A DNA stretch of 64,000 bases from Emmonsiellopsis sp. PD_33 (taxonomy: Eukaryota > Ascomycota > Eurotiomycetes > Onygenales > Ajellomycetaceae), in contig JANTQF010000117.1 in NCBI GenBank assembly GCA_032988165.1, forward strand, positions 1 to 64,000. Reading direction: 5' to 3'. The notes under the pieces are model-generated. The model was not told the DNA's origin. It worked only from the letters and a program-made list of their open reading frames with translations, and searched no databases. Positions within the stretch are counted from its first letter, which is position 1; every line of letters starts with the position of its first letter. A program made the position numbers and the translations under genes. This document shows, piece by piece, positions 1-12,067 of the stretch.

Positions 1-148
1 TACTGTGCTTCACTCATGTCATCTTTTCTCTGTGTTCGTTTTTCTATGTTTTTTTTTTGTTTTTTTTTGGTTTTTTTGTTTTGTTTTTGTTGGTCTTGTG
101 CGTGGGTTTGCGGCTTGTGGTGAGTGGAGCGGCGGGAGAGGTGAGTTA

Positions 149-180
149 GGGGTGGTGGGGGGGGGGGTGGGTGGGGGGGG
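149..180. repeat. G-run tract
   Basis: This stretch is almost pure G on the + strand, with G runs of 4 to 11 separated by single T residues. It follows a T-rich stretch at 45-90. Tracts of this kind can form G-quadruplexes. It lies about 115 nt upstream of the ATG of the zinc-cluster gene at 294, so it would fall in that gene's promoter or 5' leader. Nothing else is recognised in 1-293. Confidence 0.6.
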
Positions 181-293
181 AAGTTGGCATGAGGTATACA
201 TATGTCCCAATGGGACCTCTGTAATCGCCACTTAAGAGATTTAAAGTCCAGTCAGTTAAGTTGATCATTTGTGTTTCGATATATACTCTTTCA

Positions 294-1968
294 ATGGAGA
301 TCCCGCCCCCACCTCCGATGCAGCGAAATAAAGTTGGGAAGAAGAGAACTTCTTGTGACAGATGCCACACCCTAAAGAGCAAATGTACGAGGATTCCGGG
401 TATGCAGAGATGCAGCAGATGCCAAAGGATCGGAATACAATGCGTTTACAGCCCAACGTCACGTCTCGGAAGGCCAAAATCGCTTCAACTCTTCCACTCA
501 CCAACACATCGACGTGCAAGTGTGGATGCGACAGAAAGGTCAAAAGCCGGTCATAGGAGATCAGCCACCGTACATATCTGCACATATGAACCGTCACAGT
601 TATCATGCGATTCACCACCAGGTAATAACCCCCTACATTGTTTAGCCCGTACTCTGATGACTGACCAAAAGCAGCGCATCTGGTAGAACCTGGACATGCA
701 ACCCCGGATATCGATTATAGATGGCCAGGTAGGTAAAAGTAATATGTGAACTGGTCTCCGTGGGACTAACTGACGGCTTAATAGGACAAAATATCACCCC
801 GCCCGGCAGTGTCTCTCCGCCATCACATTATACGCCACACTTCCGTTATGGGGATTCTGCTTCCTATCGCTCTCAATGGACTACGGATACTCCAGAATCC
901 TATGATTCGCACTCATCGTTAGAGGAGTCTGTGCACTATCGCATGGAAAAACATTTGGATGGCATAATCTATCCATCAGAAACACAAGTTCTTCCAACGT
1001 TGTATAATGGATTCGAGAGCCAGCAAGCTTTCGGCGATTTACTGCCAAATGATTTCCTAGACCCGATACCAACGTCCAACGTTTTTGACAACTCCCTCGC
1101 CGGCAGTCCAGATACGGGTTATCCCTCCACGAGCGAGGCAGAGTGTCACGTATACAAGCTTTCAAACCTCCATGAAGAGCTCCACAGTCTCCTTATATCT
1201 CCTAAGAGTAGCGACACGACCTGCCTGGAGGATTCAATAACCAGTCCAAACGCCTTCACAGTCATAAAGCCTAGCGCGGAAATCAACCAAATATTCGTTG
1301 CCACCGAGTCACTGATTGAGCTCATCGAGAAATCATACCAAGACCCCATGATCACTTCCTACCAGGTGGACAACGGTCCCACAAGCACACCGCAATCTTC
1401 ACCACAGAGAAAGGCCTCAGTAATCTCAGCAACAAGCGACATCAGCAGCAACGAGGCCGACCCCTCAACCGTCTCTCTGACACTGACTTGCTACCTGCGG
1501 CTGCTAGACATTTATGAACCACTCGTTATATCCATCTACCAATACCTCCAGCAACGCCCACAGCAACAGCAATCCACTCCTATCATACCATTCCAATTTC
1601 CCCTATCATCGTTTCCAACATTCAAACTCGGCAGCTTCGGCCTCGAAGCAAACTCAACCCTAAACCTTGGGCTCCTCCTCCATCTGCTCTTGAAAATGAT
1701 GGAGCGTACACGGGATACTATCCGTCAATACATCCCAACAACATCGATTAGCGATAGTAGCCGCTGGGCATATGATGCTGCGGCATTGCCGGATTATGGT
1801 CCACAGTATGTGTCATTTGAGGGCCAGGGTAGTGCGTACAATGGCATGCCTCAAAGCAGTGGTGATCCAGTCACGTTGCGTGCTGAGTCTGCCTTGGCGG
1901 AGGCGGGAGAGAGAGAAAGATATTTGATGGGTCTTCTATATACGGCGAAGGAGGCGTTCATGTTGTAA
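294..1968 (+). CDS. Zn2Cys6 (C6) transcription factor
   Basis: Three exons at 294-621, 675-728 and 785-1968 give about 521 residues. The introns have GT/AG ends and the phases join correctly. The N-terminus carries a complete C6 zinc cluster, with cysteines at residues 21, 24, 31, 40, 43 and 50 (Cx2Cx6Cx8Cx2Cx6C), preceded by a basic KVGKKR stretch. The rest is Ser/Thr/Pro/Gln-rich. A hydrophobic helix near residues 415-445 (LLLHLLLKMMERTRD) resembles the regulatory domain of AflR-like factors. It would bind DNA in the nucleus; its targets are unknown. The start is the first ATG in frame after an upstream non-AUG stretch; Met9 is an alternative. No biosynthetic cluster lies beside it, so a pathway-specific role cannot be assigned. 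Confidence 0.85.
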
Positions 1969-2426
1969 GGCGTTCTTGCACTCGTTGGTTTAATTGCCCT
2001 GGTTCAATGTTGGTAATGAACATGATAGCCATGTCGGATTGGAGGTGCTTTGATTTCTCTTCTTTCCTTTCATTCTTTTCCTTCCCAACTTTCAGTGCGG
2101 AAAGACTGATAGTCCTCTGGCGTCTGGGAAGTTTATTCTTTGTTTCTCTTATTTTTTTTATCGTACATTCGATTCAAGATCCAGACCAGGACCCAAGACT
2201 ATATCACATATAGATCCCAACTCCTTACCATGCATTTCATTTCCCCAAGTCCCGCCCATGCGATCTCCCAAAACAGCTCAGGTATAAAACATGTTGTACA
2301 GCAGCGGTTGAAAGATATGTGCAGAGTATATGCCACATGCATGATATACACAAAATACCAAAATAGAAACTTTCGTAAAAAAAAAAATCGTGAATAGCGG
2401 AGAGAGTTTGCTTCAAGGTGCAATTA

Positions 2427-3511
2427 TCATGGCAAGACATGTTCCACATTATCCTGGTCTGTCCATCTCCTCTCAGCTCTCAGGATAAGTTCTTCGTAAA
2501 CAGTCCATGCAAGCGCAGAGCTAATAGCCTTACGGCCCATCCGTAACCCCAAACCGTCCAAAAGGCTACGAGCCCCGTCTTCCCGGATCATTAGCCGTAC
2601 CGCATGGACCATATTTCGATATTTGCTCGGCATAAGTTGCAGACGTGTTTTGACAACGTCAAAAGGATTAGTGACGGCTGTTGCTATTCCAGCAGCCATG
2701 GCACCAGAGACGAAGTTTATAGATATGGAGGAAGGCATAGATTTCGGCTTGGGGTTACCGCCCGTCTCCTCTCCTGGTAGAGCTGGGCTGGAAGATCCTC
2801 CAAAGCCCATCCCCGTAAGATTCCGCTTTAACTGTTCGTAGAATACGACATATAATCCGGCATACGGCGCATCGCGAACAGCAGTTGCTCCGAAGCCTGC
2901 GAATAAACCTCGGAATCCCTCGGTCCGTACAATATCCCGCCCTGCTCCCCAAAGACTACGATACGCGTAGTAGTCTGACTCATATCGCACTTTAAGAACT
3001 GTCACTGGCATCATAACGAAACCTGCAGCTGTTCTTGCAAAGGCGCCCGTTGCTAGATTTGCGGTATGCGAGAGCTTCGGAAGCGCGGATGTGCGCCCAT
3101 GTTGGCTATCATCGTTGCCGTGGAGCAAAACCACTGGCCCTCGGTTGGCCACTGCTTGCCTTAGTGTATTTAGAGTGGAAAAGTAAAGAGCAGAGCCGAA
3201 ACCCGTTCGAAGCGCCGAAGGTAGCGTCCCTCGCCATAGGCCGCGTATTGGCTGTGGAGAGGCGAGGATAGTGCGGACGGTGGTAAGGAGGGATAAATTC
3301 TTGCGGGACTGTTGGACTCTCGTCTTTAGGAGGTCGGCAGGTTGGAGGAGAACAGCGGAGGAAACGCCGGAAAGCAAGCCGGCGGCGAAATGGAATGTTG
3401 GCTTTGAAGCTGCCGTTCGCCAGCTATTAGCACACCGAATGCGTAGTTGAGAGGAAAAAACATACATGTCGAAGACTTCAGCTGGGCACGATGTGTCGAG
3501 CCATTAGACAT
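2427..3511 (-). CDS. HEM25: mitochondrial glycine carrier, Hem25/SLC25A38 type
   Basis: Two exons (3511-3466 and 3409-2427) separated by a 56-nt intron with a GTATGT donor encode about 342 residues. Three mitochondrial carrier repeats are visible through their signature motifs: QPADLLKTRV near residue 35, MPVTVLKVRY in the middle and NPFDVVKTRL in the last third. The opening KPTFHFAAGLLSG and QPADLLKTRVQQS are characteristic of the SLC25A38 branch. In yeast and man this carrier imports glycine across the inner membrane for 5-aminolevulinate synthesis, the first step of heme synthesis. The start at 3511 gives a short polar N-terminus, typical of the family; the in-frame ATG at 3467 lies inside the intron. 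The gene is convergent with the C6 factor, with 458 nt between the stops. Confidence 0.9.
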
Positions 3512-4404
3512 ATCTGCTACGCGTCCTAAGCAGCGGACAACAGGAGCGACGTCTGCGGAGAAGGTGTTAAAATAAATGCCCGACGGTAGCACACTGCGTA
3601 GAATGTCCTCTACATCGGCAAGGCCATATCTATTATAGAAAACAATAGGACGAGCATTGGGTTAGAGCACAGTACCAGCTCGCAACTCGGCGAAACCTGC
3701 ATGTCTTAGCCGTCGTTGGGCTGTTCAGCTTGAACCAGCTTCCAAGATCCTCCGGATTGCTTCACGGTTTTCCTCGTATTCGTTGGTTGATGTTATCGGC
3801 TGCCGAGCCAAAAAAATAAGCACACGTGATGAAACACATCCGAGCTATCCGAATACGGCCTAGCTCGATGATGGATCGGAGCCGGATTTTCCGGTGCTTC
3901 CGGAGTCGGGTAAACTACGCTATACCACTTTGGCATTAGCATAATATTATGTCAGCATATCGGGAGCGTCAAGCAGGCCAGAGCGAATTTGAACTTCAGC
4001 ATCAGTGCATTCCAAACGGCATCGGAGACAGGAGACATGATCGAATTGATGATAATCATGCCTCGATCTATCACCCGGAATCCGCGCCATCGGTGGCGTC
4101 TGTCCCGCTACCCGGCACGGCTGGGCAAGGCTCCCGGCCCGAACCTCGTATAAGCTTGGGCGCCTGGCTGGTCAATAACATGCGAACGCAACAATACTTT
4201 TTTATTAAAAAGAGCAATGCGAAGTCGTTGTCATTAAATATAGGTCAATTGGCGCTGTATCTCCTTGACAGATTTGCTTCTATTGTCAGAATTTTCATTT
4301 TTTTGCAGTTCTCTTCCGTGAAAACTCCAAAAGAAAAATCGCTTCGGTTGACTAAACCCCCCACATAAGTATATACATCAACTTCCGACCCTTGTTTTTT
4401 GATC
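3512..4404. other. intergenic region, divergent promoters
   Basis: This gap separates the divergently transcribed Hem25-type gene (-) and the NAD(P)-binding protein gene (+). It holds an ATG-started open frame of 139 codons at 3949-4368 (+). That frame's product has no recognised motif, becomes hydrophobic and Phe-rich toward its end, and abuts the next gene's start. It is more likely chance coding within a leader than a gene. No tRNA or repeat is seen. Confidence 0.5.
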
Positions 4405-5145
4405 ATGAAGCTCCTGATATTTGGTGCCACGGGTGTGGTTGGGGGGTGGGCTGCTAGAAAGGCATTTGAGCATGGCCATCAGGTTACCCTTTATGTGAGG
4501 GACAAACAGCGTGTTCCCGACGATATAAAAGAACAAGGAGTCAAAGTACGTATATTGTGTTCGTTGATGAGATATCTCCAAGGATAGATCTTAATAATCT
4601 GTTCCATCTAGATTATTGAAGGGGGTCTTGACAACGAACTGGCTCTTTCAATTGCGATTCAAGGACAAGATGCCATACTTTCTTCTATTGGCACAACCTA
4701 CATTTTCGATCACTCGTTGCAGATCTTTCAAGGCTACAAACTTATCATGGCTCTCATGCGACAACACAACGTCCGCCGTATCCTCGCAATGGGCACGATA
4801 AGCACTTACGATGCTCAGGACGGATTTTCTCTTCATCGATCCTTCATGTATTATCTAGTTTACCTCCTCGCTCGCGGACCGCAAAAGGAAGTACTGGCAA
4901 TCGAAAAACTGTTCCGAGAGGAAGGGGGCGACTTAGACTGGACGTTTTACAGAGTTGGAGGGCTATTGAACTCAACAGAAGACCACGGGCCGGCAGAGGC
5001 TGGATGGGTTGGCGATGGGAAATGGCGCCCATCTCTCCAGAGGAGGGATTGGGCCAACTGGTTGGTGCAGGAGGCGGAAAGGGAGACTCCGAGGTGGGTC
5101 CGAGAGATGCCTGCGATCTATACCCCGAAGAGAAAAAGCGAATAA
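4405..5145 (+). CDS. NAD(P)-binding Rossmann-fold protein (atypical SDR / NmrA-like)
   Basis: Exons 4405-4545 and 4612-5145, joined over a 66-nt phase-0 intron, encode 224 residues. The protein opens with a beta strand and the dinucleotide-binding loop GATGVVG at residues 7-13, which is the GxxGxxG form of atypical short-chain dehydrogenases. RDKQRV then follows at the usual position for NADP phosphate contacts. A QDAILSSIG segment and an ILAMGTIST segment match the later Rossmann strands of this group, which includes NmrA-like and biliverdin-reductase-B-like proteins. The classical YxxxK catalytic pair is not obvious, as expected for atypical members. Substrate is unknown. The length is normal for the group and no targeting signal is visible. 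Confidence 0.75.
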
Positions 5146-8100
5146 ATTCAGCATTGCTGCCTTTATCGATCTCCTACTTCCTTTACTACCGTCTCCATTT
5201 CATTTATCTCCTCACAGCTATCCAGGTGCTATGTCTACGATTCATTTGAATACATAGTCATTTGTATCCCCAACAGGTGCCTGACCTTTTTTGCTATTAC
5301 TAGTAATCAAGGTCTACATGAATGTGTCCAAGCTTGATTCATCTACACGCCGATTTTGCTACCTCAATATTGCCTCCCCCTTTAACGTCCTGCTCGGACA
5401 GTCTCCTCGGCTATGGGCCCCTCATATAGCAAGGACGGAAGACATTGTCGGACACTATCAGATGACCTACACTAATTCTGAGATGTTGCATGGGGATCAC
5501 CACTCGCCGAAAATTCGAAGAAATCTCACATTCCGCTCTAATGATGTCATCCCAGGCAACTATGTTGAAATATAGGTGCGAAAGTTTACTATTCCTATAA
5601 TTTCCAGCACTGGGCATCCAACGTGATCAAAATGAGCTAAACTATTTGATATACTAAGCCTCATTACGCCAGATTTTTGCATGGTTAAGCTGTAGCCTCA
5701 ACTTCGCAGAGTTGGCTTCGTCGAGTAGCTACCCTCTATAACTACCGCTCCGAGAAAGTTGCTTTTCACATTTCAGAAATTCCTTGGTATATATGATGTC
5801 ACCCATTAATGGCGCTGTAAATCATGGAGCTTCGATTTTTGAATTCTGCAAAAGTTTCATCTGCTCAGGCTGCCATATAAAGCCAGCCATGTCCCATTTT
5901 TGCTTTTCCTTCCTTGCGAAATCTATTTTGGAGCCACTCCAGCTATTCTTACCCAACCAGACCTTTCTTTATTTACCACACACTTACCTGGATCTTTCTT
6001 TTACTTCTTCCTCTCTCGTTGTTATTGTGAGAGGAAGTATATAAAATACTTTCGGCGTCTAAGGGGTATTACCGTTGGAAAAATGGCACAAAAACCGGTA
6101 TTCCCCGCCCAAGAGAATCTAGCACCTCGTCCAGGAGGAAATGAATGGGCCTGGTACAACACTGCGCGCTAGGGTTCGTCGCTATCCCAAGTACCACAGT
6201 CCTTATAAGAACAATAGGGTTTCCGCTCTAATGGATTGTTTGCATAGCCCTCCAACTCGCTTCGTTTGGACGATATCATGACCCTTGGTTCATATCCTTA
6301 AACTACGGACAATGAAGTGCAATCCGAATGATCAGTCCAAAACTCAGCAAACCGCATCATGTTCGTCAAGATTTCATCCTACGTCAATGAAGAGAGGAAT
6401 GGTCTGCTGTGCGGTGGGAATAAATTTCCTTGTCGTAGTGGTGCCCTTGGTGATTATCGTCGTCTTGGGGAACCGTGGCATACTGTGACACCATATGTTA
6501 GGCTCCACCTAAGAGGGCTTCCGCCGTGGGAGTGGGAGTGTGGGTGGACGAAGCGGTGGAGTCATGTTTGTGGGAACCGAAGACACATCATCGATCTTAC
6601 AAAACAAAGAGATGCCAACTCAAAATCAGTTGCTCTTCCCGCCGTTCTAAAATGGACAATTGTGGTTTTGAGTGACAACTTTTCTCGGCAGGGTTGGAGA
6701 GGCCCCTGGCTGTAGGTACTAGCTTTGATGATAGCTGCGGCGACCTCCTAACGAACATAGTAGATACATGCGTCTAACAGGCAGCCATCTACGTTCCCCG
6801 GGCCTCCATATATCGGTACCTTTATGGTGATAAACCATGGATCGAGTACCTATGGGCTGGACGAGTGTTTGAGAGGTGACATGATTGGCCAAGAGGCCCT
6901 GCGCTAGTATTGCTTGGCGCTCTCGCTTAACTACTAGCGCCCATGTCAATATCAACGTCAAGCCATGAAGACTTGCAGAAGGTTCCCGAATAGGGGACAC
7001 TTCAATTATCGAACCTATGACGGCGTCGATGTTTACTCCTTGTTTGAGACTGTGGTACACGGGGGAGTCATTATATGCTCTCCCATCAGTTGGTGGGAAA
7101 AACGTATGATTTTTGCTCGTCCCCTTTAGCATATTTCATCGAGGGATTGAATACTACGGGGAGACACTCCAGGATAGGGAATATGGTGTGAGAGCATGCA
7201 CATACTGGAAGAGCACAAAGTTTATTCATTGGCCCAGTATCTCTCGAAAGTTCCTTCTTTCTATGCCGCATGATTACGATAATTCCCTGAAGAGAGCGAT
7301 AGCCCTTTTGGGGGTTTCTACAGGAATAATTCAGGCCCACCCATTTCTACCCGGTCACTGGGCTTGGTACTATCTTTGTTCAACCTCCCGTGGCATTGGA
7401 AGAACCAAGTTCTTGCTCTACCAAGATTCTGTCGTCGACCTAGGGATCAGGCTAATATCACAAGTTGGTTACCGCCTGTGGTAATTCGGATTGTCAACTT
7501 GTTGGCGAGGCTTGTTTTCCATATACTTTTCAAACTCGATCATATTTTAGTTTTCTGCTTCCTTCGTTCTAGGGATCGAATGCAAATGACGATATCGGGA
7601 CGACAAGGTCCCCTCAGGAACCTACAGTCACAGCCACAACAATTTATTCCAGAGCCAATCAATCCGCAGGAGGCAGGTAGTGTCTGGAGTGTGTTCTTTC
7701 TTCTTTTCATTCTCTCTTGCCTTTCATCGAGCCCTACAGAATGTATACAGCTTCCTTTTTCAGCCACTGTACCTGCTATATATGGACATCACCTGATGTA
7801 GCTTCAGGAAGTGCCAATTAAACTGTGATATTTCTGGGCCATAGTCATGACTTCCCTGCTAATTCACCTTGGGGGGCCCTATATATTTGCTTCGCTACGC
7901 CCCGCAAATTATTTTCCAGAACCAGCGATCACGTTTATTCGGTTTGAGTCACTTTACGGTTTTTCCTATTCTTTCTAGCAATCGCAATGGTCTTGCCCCC
8001 CCACCCAAATGTTTATCCCCGTTTACTCTTCACATTTTCTGGCTCTTGACGTAGATTTTTTGACAAAAAGGCAACATCTACGCATCATCGTTCCAGTTAA

Positions 8101-8150
8101 ACTCTGGGGTCATCAAGTCATAGGTGATCTCGCTTGCCCTCGTGCCTTCC
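5146..8150. other. 3-kb region without a recognised gene
   Basis: Both strands were read and no known family was found. A TATA-like TATATAAA near 6038 is followed by a short ATG frame at 6083-6172 (+, 29 codons). Another ATG frame starting at 6387 (+) ends in a strongly hydrophobic segment (INFLVVVVPLVIIVVLG) that could span a membrane. The frame at about 7364-7801 (+) has no ATG. These could be remnants or very small genes, but none has enough support to be called. Confidence 0.4.
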
Positions 8151-8159
8151 TCCTTTTCG

Positions 8160-8166
8160 TATAAAG
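8160..8166 (+). promoter_or_regulatory. TATA box for the gene at 8471
   Basis: A TATAAAG element lies in a CT-rich stretch 311 nt upstream of the ATG at 8471. It is followed by a pyrimidine-rich tract and a CATA-rich leader without an upstream ATG context that stands out. Position and composition fit a core promoter and a leader of about 280 nt. Confidence 0.45.
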
Positions 8167-8470
8167 GGGTCCTCCTCTCCCGGTTTCTTCTGTCCTTTCC
8201 AACCCACCTCTCACTGCAAATTTCCTCGGAACCTTCGCATACCAGCAGTACCAAACCGCTCCAGTTACATATACATTCCTACCTTTACGTCATATCGACA
8301 TTATACCTTGATACGCACATACATACCTACATACATAACCACCGACTGCCATCTATCGACACATAAATCGGCACTTCGATAAATCTGTGCATACATCGAT
8401 ATCCTATCCTTAGTCAACTTCCGAACTTTAAACCAAACCTATTAAACTACTTAATTCTCCCATACTAAAC

Positions 8471-8999
8471 ATGGCTGCGTAAGTTACCTATCACTCTTCA
8501 TCCCTAAACCATAGACTCCATTACTAATCACTTTCCAGCACTCAAACCAGACGTGTTGTAACCGTCACTACCGAGTACTCCTTCCAGCTAAAGGAGAGCG
8601 ACTGCATGGCAGGAGCGCAGAAACCCAAGCATTATCGCCGCCCGGTGAAGCTGTTTCTTAAGATCAGCAGGAAGATTGGTGGGCCATTCATTCAACCTGC
8701 ACATTATTACCAGGTAGATTATTAACGTAAATAATATAGCTCACAAATACGTCGAAGAGGATGCTCCCGCGGATGTGAGGGTCAAGGAGGATGATCCTAC
8801 AGAGGTGAAGACTGAGGAGGATCGCCCTGCAGATGCGAAGATTGAGGAGGCCATCCCGCCACCGTCAAGAAAACAGAAGCGGTTCGAACAGCTCCTCGAG
8901 CTGCAACGCACAGAGGCTCCCGATTACGTTGCCTGCCCCAGGTGCCTTAAGCTGCACTGGAAAAAACGGCTCCCCCCTCGCTGTGCGCGCCTCTTCTGA
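8471..8999 (+). CDS. small uncharacterised protein with C-terminal CxxC-LH motif
   Basis: Three exons (8471-8478, 8539-8678, 8740-8999) keep frame and give 135 residues. The first exon is only 8 nt (ATGGCTGC) with a perfect GTAAGT donor. The second intron uses a weaker GTGGGC donor and is 61 nt long. The middle of the protein is acidic, with an imperfect repeat (VKEDDPTEV, VKTEEDRPADA, AKIEEA). The end reads DYVACPRCLKLH, a CxxC motif followed by Leu-His. This resembles the motif found after the F-box region in many fungal hypothetical proteins, where a second Cys pair normally follows. Here a stop comes 14 residues later, so the zinc site may be truncated. No F-box is visible. Confidence 0.5.
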
Positions 9000-9998
9000 A
9001 GGTGGCATTCAACGACAGACCAGATGTCTGTGTGGCCAATTTCGACAAGAAAGAAAACCCTGTTCCTCACAACCGTGGTGTTTTGTTAGACGTGTTGGGA
9101 TAAATTTCTGCGGTTTTTTTTTTTTTTTTTTCCAAACTGCTTTTCTTCTGTTCTCGAGTTTTTCGCACTGCAATCACCGCGTTCTGCAAATGTTCCGCAA
9201 AGTACTGCACGTTTCGCTGGCACGCAAGCTTTTTTCTCGTGTTCAAATTGTCATTCTCTGTACATCACAGTTCTTGTTCATTGGACCCAAATTTCCCAAC
9301 TATCCTCATGTAATTTCTTAGGTTTAACTGGTTTGAATTACGCATACTGTTCATATTGTTCTGGAAATACGCTACTGTTCTGCACAGCTAGTTATGCATG
9401 TTCTATATTCCGATTGCAATACAAATGTTATTTCACATCTTTTCATAGTATATCTATCGTTCCATACCTACTGTATTCCATCGTGGGTATAAACGAATGG
9501 GAATATGTGTAGTATCTGAAGTAACCCTACATATCTGCAAGAATATAGGCGTGCAAAGCTGAGTTGGTGCAACGGTAGGCGATCTCAATAATTCAGTATT
9601 AATACTATGCACGGGCTCTAGTATGGGAAAAATTTGTGCAATACGACTAGTCCCAGTAGTATTTAGATTAATCAAAATAAAATATGAAGAGATTCGGAGT
9701 GATTTAGGTGTACCGGGCATATATCATTTCCGTTCTGGTGCAGCATAATATCAGACTTGATAGTGGATTTGTTAAAATGTAGCAAAAATCGACGTAATGA
9801 CAGAAGCAAGATCATCAGTTGCCAAGTGTGGAATAAAGATCACAGCAAACGTATCCTTAGGCATCATTTTACCCATCCATCAATAGCTAGAGAATAATGT
9901 ATGCAAAATAAATTCATATAAGAACTCGGGAAAACAACAATGCTATCACACAACCTCATAACCCTTGGAATTAATCCATGGATATCCAGGTCCCATAA
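9000..9998. other. intergenic region between convergent genes
   Basis: This stretch holds the 3' flanks of the 8471 gene (+) and the oxygenase (-). It is AT-rich with a T16-17 run near 9115-9131. No coding or RNA gene is recognised. Confidence 0.5.
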
Positions 9999-11319
9999 CT
10001 AGTATGCGACACCACTCCCCGCTTCAGTTGCTTTGTTCGGGTAGTGCATCATAGCCCGCATACGATTATAGTCCTCCTGGGTAATGGGAAGGTATCTCGG
10101 CCGGTTAGTCTCGCTGCAGCAGGTAGGGAGGCATTCGATGAGAGAGGTTGGGTCCGGGGCTATGAAGTAAGGGATAGAGTATCGTTCTTTAATCATAAGA
10201 TTAGGGCTGTGAAGACCATCCCTGAGAGGCGGGCGGGTAACGCGGTGAGTGTTAGACTGAAGCTGGTCTATGGTACAGTAATGGAGAAATCAGCATTGCC
10301 ACGTAAATGCATGCATTTGTGATATAGCATTTTCGCTCCTACTGCCACATATTCCACTACTTATTTCGTAGGGCGAGAAGCTGGAAGCGCACTGTATAAA
10401 AGAAAAGGCTTACCGTTACTCCATCTCTGCAGCAAATCCCCAATATTCATCACAATAGCGTTCTCCACCGGCGTTGCGGCAACGAACTCACCCGGCCGCT
10501 TTATGTCCTCCACTTCCAACCCACCGACCGTATCCTGGAAAAGTAGAGTTATCGAACTCCAATCGGTATGGGCTGGCATACGGGCATATTGTTGGCTTTC
10601 CAAGTCGGCAGCCGGCAAGGAAGGGTAATGGAGCAGGCGAAGCTGATTATTATGTCCTGAATGAAGTTTAAGAAGATGGTCCTGATCTTCCAGACCAATC
10701 CCGATGGATATTGCTCTCAGAATGTCACTGGCAACGCCAAAGCACTCCCAGTAGAACTTCATCATGAAGTCTCGAAAGCCTGGGAGCATGTCTTCCGAGA
10801 TCCATACGTTTGGTTGGTATGAATCCTGCTCACTTCCCATATCATAGCTTTCCTATAAATATGTAAATATATGCTTCTGGGAACTAAAGCAGACAATGAG
10901 GGTTGTATTTGAGAAGAGCCAGATGAATAAGATACCTTGTAATCGGTGATCTCTCTCAGCTTCTTCGCCAACTCCGGGTCATCTTTCTCGCTCAACACCT
11001 GCGACACTTTCTCGAGACCCGGCCAGGAATACCCACGATAAACGGAGGACTCTTCCGGGTGTGGTGCTCGGAGCTTCTGTTCAGGCGTGAGGTCAAAGAA
11101 CTTCTTTGACCAGGCAAACGCCTCCGCCAGGCGGTCCGGTGATATGGCATGATTGATAATATAGGCAAACCCAACAGTTTTGCATGCTGATACTATATCC
11201 TGAGCCACTTTCATGCGTTCTTCTTGTGTGCTCTCCGGCTTCCAGTTCGAGAAATCGATGATTGGGATGCGCATGGAAGCGCCATGGTCCGCCTGTTGTT
11301 GTTCACTTTGCGAGGTCAT
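9999..11319 (-). CDS. 2-oxoglutarate/Fe(II)-dependent dioxygenase, isopenicillin-N-synthase-like
   Basis: Three exons (11319-10936, 10852-10414, 10267-9999) encode 363 residues with correct phases. The N-terminus has the DIOX_N signature (IPIIDFSNW, then VGFAYIINH). The catalytic double-stranded beta-helix contains the iron ligands HTD (in AHTDWSSITLL) and a distal His (in NTHRV). The RxS motif that binds the 2-oxoglutarate carboxylate is RYSIPYF. GGLEVED and NIGDLLQRWSN are the usual flanking strands. Members hydroxylate, desaturate or cyclise small molecules, and the substrate here cannot be told. The predicted location is cytosolic. There is an alternative start at the Met just before RIPIIDF. 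No other biosynthetic enzyme lies immediately adjacent. Confidence 0.88.
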
Positions 11320-12067
11320 GGTTTAGCCTAGTTCACTGCAAATGTTAATATGTGGCAGATAGTGGTGATCAACCGGATATATTCTCTGGTCAGCGTGAGG
11401 GGATTCTGCTCAGATATAACCTTGCCGCCACGGTCAGGTGATTGAAAGCTCGCCTTCCAACAGCTGTTGACTAATCTCCCCTCCACCTCAACGTCGATGT
11501 CTGCGAAAGGCTTTCAAATAGTATCGATGCAGTCACTATTGCTGGAATGCCCGTCGTAGTGCCTAATCTCCTGGGTCGCAATGGTGTTGATGTTGCTTAT
11601 ATTTCGGCTATTGGGGGAAAACATGGCTGGAAACGAGTACTAGGGAGGAGAAAACTGCATTGGTAGAACACCCCCTTTTCCCCTTTGTATGCTGTTTCTA
11701 CTAATGAATAGCATAGAATATGGCTTTCAGGCAGAGTGGCCCTCCTACTTGCGTGGTAAATCAGACAACACAAACAGAAACACGTACCCTATGGCCAGGA
11801 CATCGCCTTCCTCTAAAAAGTCCAAGGCCTCCCAGCGCTGGAGAAAGCGTAAAGGACTGGGGGTTCGGACGGTCCTCCTTGCCCCCATCTGTCGATGGGA
11901 ATCATTACCTCACTATGTTTTCGTGGTGATCGGTTTATCTTTATTTCTTTGTCCAAGGGACAATCCGCTTTCAACTTCGAAGTGCATGCACTCCAAGTCG
12001 TCCTCTATCCTCATTACCCCCTACGTATACATACATACTATGTATTTTCAGCCTCTTATCCCTCGGG
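11320..12067. other. intergenic region, divergent promoters
   Basis: This is a shared upstream region for the oxygenase (-) and the SGNH esterase (+). A CATA-repeat stretch near 12024-12045 precedes the esterase ATG. No gene is recognised. Confidence 0.4.

Noticed and set aside
3949..4368. 139-codon ATG frame on the + strand between the carrier and Rossmann-protein genes
   Set aside because: No recognisable motif, composition drifts to Phe/Lys-rich at the end, and it occupies the expected promoter of the following gene.
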